Source: a bacterium
GTDB taxonomy: Bacteria > Cyanobacteriota > Vampirovibrionia > Gastranaerophilales > Gastranaerophilaceae
Direction: 5' to 3'
Assembly: GCA_017941035.1 (NCBI GenBank)
Contig: JAGAXG010000045.1
Location: 1-64,000 of the forward strand
Length of the DNA: 64,000 bases
Position 1 is the first letter of the stretch. Each line of letters starts with the position of its first letter. A model generated the notes under the pieces. It did no database searches. It saw only the letters and a list, made by a program, of their open reading frames with translations, and had not been told where the DNA came from. A program made the translations under genes and the position numbers. Of this stretch, positions 39,586 through 47,941 are shown one piece after another.

Positions 39586-40239
39586 ATGAAAGAATTTATA
39601 CCTTTTAAAGTAAATACAGGGTTTGTGAATATGAAAACAGATTCTGATTTACTGGAAAATTCAATAAATAAGCAACTTAATTATCCTGTATTCAGATTAT
39701 ACGGCTGGGAACCTGCATGCATATCTTTAGGGCGAAATCAGAATGATGAATTCCTTGATAAAGATTTTTTACAACAGCAACATATTGATATCGTGAAACG
39801 TCTTACCGGCGGCAGGGCACTTTTGCATGCAGACGAAATCACTTACAGTTATATTTGCCCTATAAATTATTTAAAAAACGGTGAGCATATAATTTCATCA
39901 TACAAAGAAATTTGCCAAATATTAATAGATAAATTCAAAATTCTAGGTATAGAACTTGATTTTGGAACTAAAAAACAAATAAAAACAGGATTTGAATACT
40001 GCATGCTTGTATCAACAGGAGCAGATTTGTGCTATAAGGGCAAAAAACTTATAGGTTCAGCACAATACAGAAAACATGGATATATTTTACAGCATGGTTC
40101 AATTTTGTACAATTATGATGCTAAATTATTAGAGAAAATATTTAAAGAGCCTATAAATACTTCAGAAATAACAACCATAAAAGAAATAAATCCACATATT
40201 ACAAAAGAAGATATTATAAAAATATTTAGTGAGCCTTGA
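39586..40239 (+). CDS. Lipoate/octanoate protein transferase (LipM-like)
   Basis: 217 aa of the biotin/lipoate A/B transferase fold. RLTGGRALLHADEITYS is the family substrate-binding motif, and GKKLIGSAQYRKHGYILQHGS is close to LipM octanoyltransferases. The Cys in FEYCMLVST aligns by spacing with the LipM nucleophile, which supports octanoyl transfer from ACP rather than ATP-dependent ligation. It begins 2 bases after the secreted pair and is probably co-transcribed with it. The tandem repeats follow 38 bases later. Confidence 0.85.
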   Translation: MKEFIPFKVNTGFVNMKTDSDLLENSINKQLNYPVFRLYGWEPACISLGRNQNDEFLDKDFLQQQHIDIVKRLTGGRALLHADEITYSYICPINYLKNGEHIISSYKEICQILIDKFKILGIELDFGTKKQIKTGFEYCMLVSTGADLCYKGKKLIGSAQYRKHGYILQHGSILYNYDAKLLEKIFKEPINTSEITTIKEINPHITKEDIIKIFSEP

Positions 40240-40277
40240 TTTTTAATAATATTAATGATACATTAATGAATGTCAAA

Positions 40278-40630
40278 GTCGTCACGGTGAGTGTGGGACT
40301 CTGCCGACGAGGAAAATTGAGTATCTTCCGAGGAGAGGTATGTAGCGCAAGCTAACGCAAGCCGGATGATTAAAAACTAAATAATTAAAAGTCGTCACGG
40401 TGAGTGTGGCACTCTGCCGACGAGGAAGATTGAGTATCTTCCGAGGAGAGGTAGGTAGCGCAAGCTAATGCTAGCCGGATGATTAAAAACTAAATAAACT
40501 TAAAAGTCGTCACGGTGAGTGTGGCACTCTGCCGACGAGGAAGATTAAGTATCTTCCGAGGAGAGGTAGGTAGCGCAAGCTAACGCTAGCCGGATGATTA
40601 AAAACTAAATAAACTTAAAAGTCGTCACGG
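40278..40630 (+). repeat. Three tandem 113-115 bp GC-rich structured repeats plus a 10-base partial copy at a tRNA
   Basis: Copies start at 40278, 40391 and 40506, and a fourth stub (GTCGTCACGG, 40621-40630) runs into the CAU tRNA, sharing its first two bases. Each copy has a 94-base core (to 40371, 40484, 40599) and an A-rich linker. Each core can fold as RNA: outer stem GTCGTC/GATGAT (with G-U pairs), hairpin 1 GAGTG/CACTC, hairpin 2 GGAAGAT/ATCTTCC, and hairpin 3 TAGC-GCAA-GCTA with a GNRA loop. Copies 2 and 3 differ at only two core positions; copy 1 has changes that weaken all three hairpins. GC content is far above the surroundings. I do not know the family; no ORF explains it. Confidence 0.9.
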
Positions 40631-40700
40631 GCCTGTGGCGCAGCGGTAGCGCAGAGGACTCATAATCCTTTGGTCGTGGGTTCGAATCCCTCCGGGCCCA
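40629..40700 (+). tRNA. tRNA with CAU anticodon (elongator Met or Ile2)
   Basis: Acceptor GGGCCTG pairs with CGGGCCC, the D stem is GCGC/GCGC, the anticodon stem GAGGA/TCCTT encloses loop CTCATAA (anticodon CAT), and the T loop is TTCGAAT. The T stem has one U-U mismatch. CCA is not encoded. Sequence alone does not separate elongator tRNA-Met from the lysidine-modified tRNA-Ile2. The 5' end coincides with the truncated fourth repeat copy. Confidence 0.92.
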
Positions 40701-40747
40701 AACTTTTTTATAAATTTTACTTAAAAATTTTATAAAATATTTTATTT

Positions 40748-40829
40748 GTCGGGGTGGCGAAATTGGTAGACGCGCATGATTCAGGTTCATGTGGGTAATT
40801 CCTTGAGGGTTCGAGTCCCTTCCTCGACA
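40748..40829 (+). tRNA. tRNA-Leu(CAG)
   Basis: Class II tRNA of 82 bases: acceptor GTCGGGG/CCTCGAC, anticodon stem CATGA/TCATG with loop TTCAGGT (anticodon CAG), a long variable arm (TGGGTAATTCCTTGA) and T loop TTCGAGT. CCA is not encoded. It is 47 bases after the CAU tRNA and likely in the same transcript. Confidence 0.95.
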
Positions 40830-41162
40830 TTGCTTTTGTTTTCATAGCTTTTGCTCGGGTATAGGAATCCCTATTTGCATATTTTTTTAAGAAGAAAAGA
40901 TGAAATTAATCACGCCTTGTTATTGTTGTAATTTACATTCGAGAATAATTCTTTCCAAGTTAAATGACATTGAGTAAGTCTGCGTAGGAGATATTTTTGA
41001 ATTCTAATAATTTTACATATAGATTCAACTGTTTATACAACAAAAACAACAAACCTACTGTGAAGAGTAATTATTTTTTTCAACACCTTAAGAAAGTATT
41101 GAAAAAATTATTATTTTGTTATAAATTTTCATCAATACAAACATTTATTTTAAGGTCTTAGA
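40830..41162. other. Intergenic region after the tRNA pair
   Basis: 333 bases with no gene that I can support. Near 41074-41109 there is an inverted repeat (TTTTTTCAA/TTGAAAAAA) that could act as a weak terminator or form part of a promoter region for the gene at 41163. No third tRNA is present. Confidence 0.5.
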
Positions 41163-41585
41163 ATGCAAGTACAATCAGTTAATTATAGAAATAATCAGCC
41201 CAAATTTGGTGCAATATTTAAGTTCGATGCAAAATATAGCAAAATGCAGTATAAAATCATGAATTCAATTACTGATGATTTAAGAAAAAATGTTACTGAT
41301 TTAAATTTTGAAAGTATTGAAAAACAATATGAAAAACAAGGTTATGACTTTATATTTTATCCTGAAAAAGACAATCAACTTACATTAAGAAGTTATTTTA
41401 ACCTAAAAAAAGTCGGTATTGGACAATATAAAACAGGATACTATCTAAAAAACAATTCCTTTTTTATAGGAACATATAACTACAAGAATAATTTTAAACT
41501 TTCTGATCTTAAAAATATAATTAAAGAACCTGAATTAAATAATGAAAAAATTCAAGAAACAATCAGCATTATTAAAACTATATAA
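41163..41585 (+). CDS. Hypothetical protein with 'NNQPKFGA' N-terminus
   Basis: 140 aa, no recognised domain, no signal peptide. It begins MQVQSVNYRNNQPKFGAIF; short N-termini of the 'N-x-P-x-FGA' kind recur in proteins of gut Melainabacteria, in my recollection, and may be an unrecognised sorting or binding signal. The rest is a mixed alpha/beta, Lys/Asn-rich chain. AAGG precedes the ATG by about 8 bases. It stands alone between the tRNA pair and ldh. Confidence 0.65.
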   Translation: MQVQSVNYRNNQPKFGAIFKFDAKYSKMQYKIMNSITDDLRKNVTDLNFESIEKQYEKQGYDFIFYPEKDNQLTLRSYFNLKKVGIGQYKTGYYLKNNSFFIGTYNYKNNFKLSDLKNIIKEPELNNEKIQETISIIKTI

Positions 41586-41660
41586 ATTAACTTTCTTTAA
41601 TAATATAAGTGTATTTATAATTAAATAAAAAAAGTATAAAATAAAAAAGAAGGATATTTA

Positions 41661-42635
41661 ATGAACGAAAATTGTATAAATTGCCCTGACACTCGCAAAG
41701 TTGTTATTATAGGATGCGGTTTTGTAGGCTCTGCATCCGCATTTAGTCTTATGCAAAGTGGATTATTTTCTGAAATTGTTTTAATAGATTCGGATAATTC
41801 AAAAGCAGCAGGTGAAGCTCTTGATATAAATCACGGAGTTCCATTTGCAAAACCAATGAAAATTTATGCAGGGACTTATGACGATATAAAAGATGCATCA
41901 TTAGTTATTATAACAGCCGGAGCAAACCAAAAAGAGGGGGAAACCAGACTTGATTTAGTTAAGAAAAATATTTCAATTTTTCAATCTATAATACCGGAAA
42001 TAAAAAAACGAGATTTTAACGGTATATTACTTATTGTTTCAAATCCTGTTGATATTCTTACAACCGTTGCCATAAAATTATCCGGGTTACCTGAAAATAA
42101 AGTTTTGGGATCAGGCACTGTTCTTGACACGGCAAGATTAAAATATGAACTTGGAAATCATCTTAATGTCGATTCTCGCAGTGTACATGCTTTCATTATA
42201 GGGGAACATGGAGATTCTGAAATAGCAGGATGGTCAAGTGCAAATGTTTCAGGAATTCCACTTCATAAATTCTGCGAAATGCGCGGTTTTTGTAATGATC
42301 ACGACGAAGCAATGAAAAAAATTGCTGAAGATGTAAAAAATAGTGCTTATGAAATTATTTCTAAAAAACGTGCGACATACTACGGAATTGCTATGTCGGT
42401 AAAAAGAATTTGCGAAGCAATAGTCCGAGACGAAAAATCAATATTACCCATATCTTCTATGATGCACGGTCAATACGGCATTGAAGGAATTTCTCTTTCT
42501 ATGCCTGCAATTGTTGGTAAAAACGGAGTCGAAACACATGTACCCATTCAATTAAATAATGACGAAATTTTTAAACTCCAAAAATCCGCAAAGACTTTAC
42601 AAGAAGTTCTGAATCAAAACAACCTAGACTCTTAA
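41661..42635 (+). CDS. ldh: L-lactate dehydrogenase
   Basis: 324 aa. Reduces pyruvate to L-lactate with NADH. The Rossmann motif is GCGFVGSASAF, the mobile loop has Gln in GANQKEGETRLDLV (Gln marks lactate rather than malate specificity), and the catalytic His lies in IIGEHGDSE; the pyruvate-binding Arg is in the TARLKYELG region. A ribosome site AGAAGGA precedes the ATG. It points to mixed or lactic fermentation. The 3' end overlaps the convergent aminotransferase by 12 bases. Confidence 0.94.
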   Translation: MNENCINCPDTRKVVIIGCGFVGSASAFSLMQSGLFSEIVLIDSDNSKAAGEALDINHGVPFAKPMKIYAGTYDDIKDASLVIITAGANQKEGETRLDLVKKNISIFQSIIPEIKKRDFNGILLIVSNPVDILTTVAIKLSGLPENKVLGSGTVLDTARLKYELGNHLNVDSRSVHAFIIGEHGDSEIAGWSSANVSGIPLHKFCEMRGFCNDHDEAMKKIAEDVKNSAYEIISKKRATYYGIAMSVKRICEAIVRDEKSILPISSMMHGQYGIEGISLSMPAIVGKNGVETHVPIQLNNDEIFKLQKSAKTLQEVLNQNNLDS

Positions 42636-43787
42636 TTTTGAAATAAAATTATTTAATTTTTCAATTGCAACTTTTAATTTTTCAAGAGAATATGCATACG
42701 ATATTCTCAAATATCCTTCGCCACTATCACCAAAAGCAGTCCCCGGAACAACAGCAACCTTTTCTTCTTCAAGAAATTTTAAAGCGAATTCTTCTGAAGT
42801 CATTCCAAACTCTTTAATACAAGGGAAAACATAAAATGCTCCAAATGGTTCAAAACATTCAAGATTCATTTCTTTGAAAGCATTTATTAGAAATCTCCTG
42901 CGCTGATTATAAGACTCACGCATTTTTTTTACATCTTCATCTCCGTTTTTAAGAGCCTCAACCGCTGAATATTGACTAATTGTTGGCGCGCACATTATCG
43001 CATACTGATGAATTTTTGTCATTTGCTTGATTAGTTCTTTTGGTGCACAGGCATAACCTAAACGCCAACCTGTCATGGCATAAGATTTTGAGAATCCATT
43101 TATTAAAAGAGTACGCTCTTTCATACCCTCAATACTAGATATAGAAATGTGCTTATCTTTATAGGTTAATTCAGAATAAATTTCATCAGAAATTACAAAA
43201 ATGTCATTTTTAATAATGATTTTAGATATTTTTACTAAATCCTCTTTTTCCATAATCGCACCTGTTGGGTTATTCGGATAAGGGAGGATTAAAACTTTTG
43301 TTTTAGGTGTAATAGCGTTTTCAAGCTCTTGAGGAGTAAGTTTAAAATTATTTTCAACTTTTAAATTAATAATAACATTTTTACCTCCGGCAAGATATGA
43401 ACATGGAGCATAAGAGACATAAGAAGGCTGCGGAATAATAACTTCATCTCCATTATTTAATATAGCCCTTAAACCTATATCAATAGCTTCCGAACCTCCA
43501 ACAGTAATCAATATTTCATTATTTGGATTATATATTACGCCTTGAGTACGCTGAATATACTTTGATATCTCTTCTCTTAATGTTTTCAAACCGGAATTTG
43601 AAGTATAAAAAGTCCTTCCTTTTTCAAATGCATAAATTCCTTCTTCACGAATATGCCATGGGGTTTCAAAATCAGGTTCTCCAACTCCCAAAGATATAGC
43701 ATCCTTCATTTCGGTCACTATATCAAAAAATTTTCTTATTCCGGAAGGCTGAATTGCCTTAACTTTGTCTGACAAAAAATCTCTCAT
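42624..43787 (-). CDS. Class I/II PLP aminotransferase
   Basis: 387 aa of the aspartate-aminotransferase fold. It shows SLGVGEPDFETPW, YTSNSGLKTLREEI, PYPNNPTGA, the aspartate in FVISDEIYSELTY, and the Schiff-base lysine in NGFSKSYAMTGWRLGY. C-terminal GEGYLRISYAYS holds the carboxylate-binding Arg. Substrate could be aspartate, an aromatic or a branched amino acid. Its ATG overlaps the stop of the Lrp-type regulator gene (ATGA), which suggests amino-acid-responsive control. Confidence 0.92.
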   Translation of the reverse strand: MRDFLSDKVKAIQPSGIRKFFDIVTEMKDAISLGVGEPDFETPWHIREEGIYAFEKGRTFYTSNSGLKTLREEISKYIQRTQGVIYNPNNEILITVGGSEAIDIGLRAILNNGDEVIIPQPSYVSYAPCSYLAGGKNVIINLKVENNFKLTPQELENAITPKTKVLILPYPNNPTGAIMEKEDLVKISKIIIKNDIFVISDEIYSELTYKDKHISISSIEGMKERTLLINGFSKSYAMTGWRLGYACAPKELIKQMTKIHQYAIMCAPTISQYSAVEALKNGDEDVKKMRESYNQRRRFLINAFKEMNLECFEPFGAFYVFPCIKEFGMTSEEFALKFLEEEKVAVVPGTAFGDSGEGYLRISYAYSLEKLKVAIEKLNNFISKLRV

Positions 43788-44266
43788 GGAGTAATAACCT
43801 CTCTTATATCTTCCTCTTCTTTGTCAAGAATTGCACCATGATCTTTGTATTTTTTCAAAATAAAATGTGTGGAAGTGCTGAGAACACCTTCTAATGTGGC
43901 AAGTTTCTGAGTAACAAAAATTGCAATATCTTTAAAGGTTTTTTCTTCTAAAGTTACCATTAAATCAAAACCGCCTGAAATCAAATATACAGATTTTACT
44001 TCAGAATAATTGTATATACGTTTAGCAATTTTATCAAACCCTTGTTCCCTTTGCGGAGCAACTTTTACCTCTATTAAGCCTGTAACTTTTTCTATTGAAG
44101 TTTTTTCCCAATCTATTAATGTTTGATAAGCACAAATAACTCCTTCATTTTCAAGTTTTGCTATTTCATTTGCAACATCCAATTCTTCTCTGCCAAGTAA
44201 TACAGAAAGCTCTTTTATACTTATTTTACTATTCTTTTCTATTATTGAAAGTAATTCCTCTCTCAC
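43784..44266 (-). CDS. Lrp/AsnC family transcriptional regulator
   Basis: 160 aa. N-terminal winged helix (SIIEKNSKISIKELSVLLG) followed by a RAM ligand-binding domain (VTGLIEVKVAPQ, VKSVYLISGGFDLMVTLE). It begins with GTG preceded by GGAGG. Family members sense amino acids and control linked metabolic genes; here the coupled aminotransferase is the obvious target. An autoregulatory site should lie in the 44267-44367 gap, but I cannot identify the operator. Confidence 0.92.
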   Translation of the reverse strand: MREELLSIIEKNSKISIKELSVLLGREELDVANEIAKLENEGVICAYQTLIDWEKTSIEKVTGLIEVKVAPQREQGFDKIAKRIYNYSEVKSVYLISGGFDLMVTLEEKTFKDIAIFVTQKLATLEGVLSTSTHFILKKYKDHGAILDKEEEDIREVITP

Positions 44267-44367
44267 AAATACCTCCTTTATAAGTATATTATAAATTGTA
44301 ATTTTTTTTTATAAAGGGGTTGAAAAAAGATATAATTAAGGCTAGCATATTGCCTGAGGGCTGGATA

Positions 44368-45015
44368 ATGGACAATAAAACAGTAAAAAATAGAACTGAA
44401 ATAGTTATTCTAATTACATTGTTAATGATGGTTGCAGAGATTTTTTATGGAATTACATCTCATTCTATGGGATTATTAGCAGATGGTATTCACATGGGTA
44501 CACATGCTTTGGCTTTTATAGTTACTCTTGTAATTTGCATAATTATTCAGAAACATCAAGACAAATCTACAAAATTGAATGCTTTAGGAGGATATACAAG
44601 TTCAATATTACTTGGTCTAACTTCTTTAGGATTGATTTGGGAATCTATTTCAAGATTTTTTAATCCTTTATCTATTTCATTTAATGAAGCAATATTTGTT
44701 GCCGCAATAGGTTTAATTGTAAATATTTTATGCATTTTTATAATGGGAGGAGAAGAAATACATTTTAATAAATGTTGTTTGGAATGCGAAGAACATAAAC
44801 ATAAAGATAAAAATTTAAATTTTATGGCGGCATATATGCATATAGTTGCAGATGCATTTACTTCTGTGCTTGCAATTATTGCATTATTTTGCGGAAAATT
44901 TTTGGGACTCGTATTTTTAGACCCATTTATTGGAATATTAGGAGGTATTATTATTGGGAAGTGGGCATTTAATTTAATGAGTTCTTCTTCCAAAATTTTA
45001 ATAGATTTAGAATAA
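44368..45015 (+). CDS. Cation diffusion facilitator, DmeF-like, without C-terminal domain
   Basis: 215 aa from the ATG at 44368 (GAGG about 8 bases upstream); a TTG at 44320 opens a longer frame. Six membrane helices carry the metal-binding motifs SMGLLADGIHMGTHA (helix 2) and HIVADAFTSVLA (helix 5), and a Cys/His-rich loop FNKCCLECEEHKHKDK lies between helices 4 and 5. This pattern resembles DmeF-type cobalt/nickel/zinc exporters. The chain ends right after helix 6 (KILIDLE), so the cytosolic dimerisation domain found in most CDF proteins is missing. Confidence 0.86.
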   Translation: MDNKTVKNRTEIVILITLLMMVAEIFYGITSHSMGLLADGIHMGTHALAFIVTLVICIIIQKHQDKSTKLNALGGYTSSILLGLTSLGLIWESISRFFNPLSISFNEAIFVAAIGLIVNILCIFIMGGEEIHFNKCCLECEEHKHKDKNLNFMAAYMHIVADAFTSVLAIIALFCGKFLGLVFLDPFIGILGGIIIGKWAFNLMSSSSKILIDLE

Positions 45016-45130
45016 TAGCGCTATTATACTAGCCTTATTAAGCTAGCAAAACCAACTATTTGTCTAATGAAAAAAGTTTGTATAACTTTTAAAATTTATA
45101 ATGTCCGATAAGGAAAGAATAGGAGGTACT

Positions 45131-45439
45131 ATGAAAAAGCTATTATCATTTTTAACCTTATTCACATTTTTAGCAATTCCTCAGGGTGCATTTGCCTGGA
45201 CTTACGATGGACTAGGGAGTTTAAATCCTTTCACAAACTTTGGCAGAGGTTTTGGAGGGAACTCAGAATGCGGATGTAAAGTTGAAAGATGCGTAAAACC
45301 TAAATTGACAAAATGTGAAAAACTGCATGGTTACAAAATTAGAACTGGTCAGCCATGCGGATGTGCAGCACCGGTGATAATACCGGCTGAACCTATTATG
45401 GAAACGCCTCACTGCACAAATTGCACAAGAGCATTTTAA
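45131..45439 (+). CDS. Small secreted cysteine-rich protein
   Basis: 102 aa from the ATG at 45131, which follows AGGAGGT and gives signal peptide MKKLLSFLTLFTFLAIPQGAFA; a 10-residue longer form from 45101 is unlikely. The mature part of about 80 residues has ten cysteines, including CGCKVERC, PCGCAAP and CTNC, suggesting disulfides or metal binding. It has a Gly-rich segment with NFGRGFGG. Family not recognised. It is monocistronic with its own terminator. Confidence 0.72.
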   Translation: MKKLLSFLTLFTFLAIPQGAFAWTYDGLGSLNPFTNFGRGFGGNSECGCKVERCVKPKLTKCEKLHGYKIRTGQPCGCAAPVIIPAEPIMETPHCTNCTRAF

Positions 45440-45449
45440 CCTCTTACTA

Positions 45450-45488
45450 AAAAAAGTCCCGATTTGAAATTTCAAACCGGGGCTTTTT
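45450..45488. terminator. Bidirectional terminator
   Basis: A long stem AAAAAGTCCCGATTTGAAA/TTTCAAACCGGGGCTTTTT (a few mismatches) lies between the convergent Cys-rich gene and the uridine-kinase-like gene. Confidence 0.85.
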
Positions 45489-46325
45489 CTAATATTCAAT
45501 ATTTTTTAATGCTTTAAATATTTTATCTGTAATTTCCTGTATATACTCTTGGCTGACTAAGCCATTTATAATAGCATCCGATATTTGATAAGTAGGTCTT
45601 ATATACTTCTGAGCAGTTTTATTAACATCAGCAAATTGCAAATCAGCAGCAGCACCTTCTTTCCCGCGCTCTTTCGCACGCTTATACCAACGTTCTTTTA
45701 TAACCTCCAATGGAGTGAATACATAAACTTTTACATCAATAATATCCCGAACTTCTTCATTCAACACATACAGACCTTCGGTTAAAATTACTTTTGCAGG
45801 TTTTTTCTCTTCCCCATCAAGATTTGACTCGCAAGTTACAAAATTATAACTTGGCGATTTAATAGTCTTTCCTTGTTTTAAGGCAACAAGATGCTCACGC
45901 ATTAAATCAAGATTTATAACATCCGGAGTATCAAAACTAAAACCTGTTTTAAATAATGCTTCATAACTGCCCGCTTCTTGAAGCTCTTTTGATGTATCTT
46001 TGTAATAATCATCACAACGAATAACAGTGTAAATACCTTCTGTTTTATCTTTTACACAAGCCTTAATTGTATTATCAACAAAAACAGTTTTACCTGAAGC
46101 ACTTTCTCCTGTTATACCTATGAGAAAGTTTTTTTTCTTTTCCTGAACAACTTTTCGTGCGATGTCCATAATCAATGTATCGGATATTTTTAAAAACAAA
46201 GGTTGCTGTGCTTTTTTATCTTCCTCGAGTATTTTATTTAAAGCTTCAACTATTTGGGAAACTATTTCCATATCGCGTCTGCTTGAATAATAATCGTAAT
46301 TTGTCAATCCTAAATCCCTTATCAT
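45489..46325 (-). CDS. Uridine kinase/phosphoribulokinase-family protein with N-terminal extension
   Basis: 278 aa from the ATG at 46325 (CAGGGG just upstream; an ATG 15 bases earlier has none). The P-loop is GITGESASGKT, then CDDYYKDTSKEL, FDTPDVINLDLMREHL and VILTEGLYVLNE, the layout of uridine kinases. About 65 residues precede the P-loop, where typical Udk has around 10. Product probably phosphorylates a nucleoside or a related sugar. It stands alone, ending in a shared terminator. Confidence 0.82.
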   Translation of the reverse strand: MIRDLGLTNYDYYSSRRDMEIVSQIVEALNKILEEDKKAQQPLFLKISDTLIMDIARKVVQEKKKNFLIGITGESASGKTVFVDNTIKACVKDKTEGIYTVIRCDDYYKDTSKELQEAGSYEALFKTGFSFDTPDVINLDLMREHLVALKQGKTIKSPSYNFVTCESNLDGEEKKPAKVILTEGLYVLNEEVRDIIDVKVYVFTPLEVIKERWYKRAKERGKEGAAADLQFADVNKTAQKYIRPTYQISDAIINGLVSQEYIQEITDKIFKALKNIEY

Positions 46326-46475
46326 ATTTTTCCCCTGCATAAAGTTATTTTACTTTAGAAGAACACAAGTTTCTACTAAAGATGAAATTTTGTAACAAAA
46401 ATTTTAAAATATTAAAGTTTTGAAAAAATATTCCGTATACATAATTGTTGAAAGTTAATGAGGAGTTAATAATTT

Positions 46476-46649
46476 ATGTACAATGATGAGATTTTTGAAA
46501 ATGCACTTAAAGAATCAAAGACAGAAGACTTTTTTAAATTAAAAAAAGAAGTCAAAGGTATTGAGAGTGTAATTGAAAAATTTTTAACACAAATGTTGGA
46601 AAATACAGCAACAGTATCTGAACGCGACTACAATGTTTGTTCAGTATAA
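46476..46649 (+). CDS. Small hypothetical protein (57 aa)
   Basis: A 57-codon ORF with GAGGAG 10 bases before the ATG and a near-perfect terminator 11 bases after the stop. The product (MYNDEIFENALKESKTEDFF...) is charged and helical with no signal peptide; family unknown. The expression signals on both sides make a real gene likely. It stands upstream of, and convergent with, the glycine-zipper gene at 46717. Confidence 0.65.
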   Translation: MYNDEIFENALKESKTEDFFKLKKEVKGIESVIEKFLTQMLENTATVSERDYNVCSV

Positions 46650-46660
46650 ATAAAGTATGA

Positions 46661-46700
46661 AACAACAAGAGCCGATATATTATCGGCTCTTGTTGTTTTA
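46661..46700. terminator. Perfect 17-bp terminator hairpin
   Basis: AACAACAAGAGCCGATA/TATCGGCTCTTGTTGTT with a 3-base loop. It ends the 57-aa gene and the convergent 381-aa gene. Confidence 0.88.
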
Positions 46701-46716
46701 AATAATAAGTATTATT

Positions 46717-47862
46717 TTAACACCCTATATATTGAAATCTCGGATTTTGAAAACCTTGTCCAAAGATATTGCCATTCAGACCGAAGCTGGAACCAATTCC
46801 AAACATACCCATATTCATATATGGATTTGTTAAACAAAAGTTCATTCCTGACATAAATGGATTACTTAACATTGACGGATTGTTAAACATGTTATTTGTC
46901 ATCATAAAAGGATTAAATGTTGGGATGTTCTCTGTTCCATATGAAAATGGATTGGATGCAGAATTATTAGATACTAAATCTGAACTTGTAGATTGCGAAG
47001 ATAAATTTTTTCCTATATTAACAGATTCCCCACTGTTTTGGACCTCATCAAGCTCAATTGCCTCTAGAGTAGGAGATTGAACAGTTTGGACTTGAGACAA
47101 AGCTTCCTTTTGAGTTTCATCTGTTTGTTGTTGCGATTGAGCTTGTCCTTGCAGGACTTCACCACCTTGAGATTGAACTACTTCTGACTCTGATTGCATT
47201 GTTGATTGTTTTTGCTGTTCAGATTCCTCAGAAGCAAATACACCTTCTAAAATTCTTTCTGAAGCACCCTTGTACTTTGATTCTCCAACAATAGCAGATG
47301 CAATCATATCACCAATAATCCATCCTGCGAAACCTCCAACAGGTCCTCCAATAGCTGTTCCAATAGCTGCTAAACCTGCACCTGCGACTAATTGTGCAGA
47401 AGAACGTGCAATTTGACCAACTCCGGCAAAAAATCCGTCTTCTTTAAATGCTTGATAAACCTTAGGAGCTTCTTCTCCTAACATTATTACGGAACCAATA
47501 ATAGGTAATTTCTTCATACATTTAAATGTACCTTTTAAAATACCTTTTGTCCCGCCCAAAAACTTAGCAATTTTACCGCTATTTTTAGAAACAGATTTTA
47601 ATCCGGCGCTAACTTCATCCTTAAAAGTCTTTGTAATACTTTTTACTGAATTTTTTATGCCATCTATTATTCCAACGCTAGAACTTGATTTATAATCTTG
47701 TTTCAAAGCCTGCCAACCTGCTTTAGCTCGTGCTTTCGCAACTGAAGGCTTAAAAATACTTCCTTTAACAGCACTTCTTGCGGCTGAAACATTTTCACTT
47801 GTTCTAAAAATATTCTTCGCTGCAAATTTTACAACATTTAAACCAACTTTAAAAATTCCCAT
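46717..47862 (-). CDS. Glycine-zipper membrane-associated protein with Q/N-rich tail (paralog A)
   Basis: 381 aa. The N-terminal 110 residues are basic helices without a signal peptide. At about 115-205 lies a hydrophobic block: KKLPIIGSVIMLGEEAPKV, GFFAGVGQIARSSAQLVAG, and a Gly/Ala zipper AAIGTAIGGPVGGFAGWIIG. The rest is Gln/Ser-rich, then Asn/Met/Phe-rich (NPFMMTNNMFNNPSML). The block recurs in the next upstream gene at the same place, so the two are paralogs. Glycine zippers pack in membranes and occur in pore-forming or surface proteins; the function here is unknown. GAGGA precedes the ATG. Confidence 0.72.
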   Translation of the reverse strand: MGIFKVGLNVVKFAAKNIFRTSENVSAARSAVKGSIFKPSVAKARAKAGWQALKQDYKSSSSVGIIDGIKNSVKSITKTFKDEVSAGLKSVSKNSGKIAKFLGGTKGILKGTFKCMKKLPIIGSVIMLGEEAPKVYQAFKEDGFFAGVGQIARSSAQLVAGAGLAAIGTAIGGPVGGFAGWIIGDMIASAIVGESKYKGASERILEGVFASEESEQQKQSTMQSESEVVQSQGGEVLQGQAQSQQQTDETQKEALSQVQTVQSPTLEAIELDEVQNSGESVNIGKNLSSQSTSSDLVSNNSASNPFSYGTENIPTFNPFMMTNNMFNNPSMLSNPFMSGMNFCLTNPYMNMGMFGIGSSFGLNGNIFGQGFQNPRFQYIGC

Positions 47863-47941
47863 AATTTTCCTCTTGTTTATCCCCTATATATTTATTAAGT
47901 ATATATATATTCATATATTGCCTTTTTGTAAACAATTGTAA

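Noticed and set aside
40278-40630. CRISPR array or type III toxin-antitoxin RNA repeats
   Set aside because: The units are 113-115 bp and nearly identical throughout, with no variable spacers and no cas genes. Type III antitoxin repeats are shorter (about 35-55 bases) and precede a toxin gene; here tRNAs follow.
40605-40790. A 61-codon minus-strand ORF across the two tRNAs
   Set aside because: It is simply the reverse complement of the tRNA genes and has no ribosome site.
44556-44993. 145-aa minus-strand ORF
   Set aside because: It lies entirely opposite the CDF transporter, whose motifs are clear, so it is an antisense shadow.
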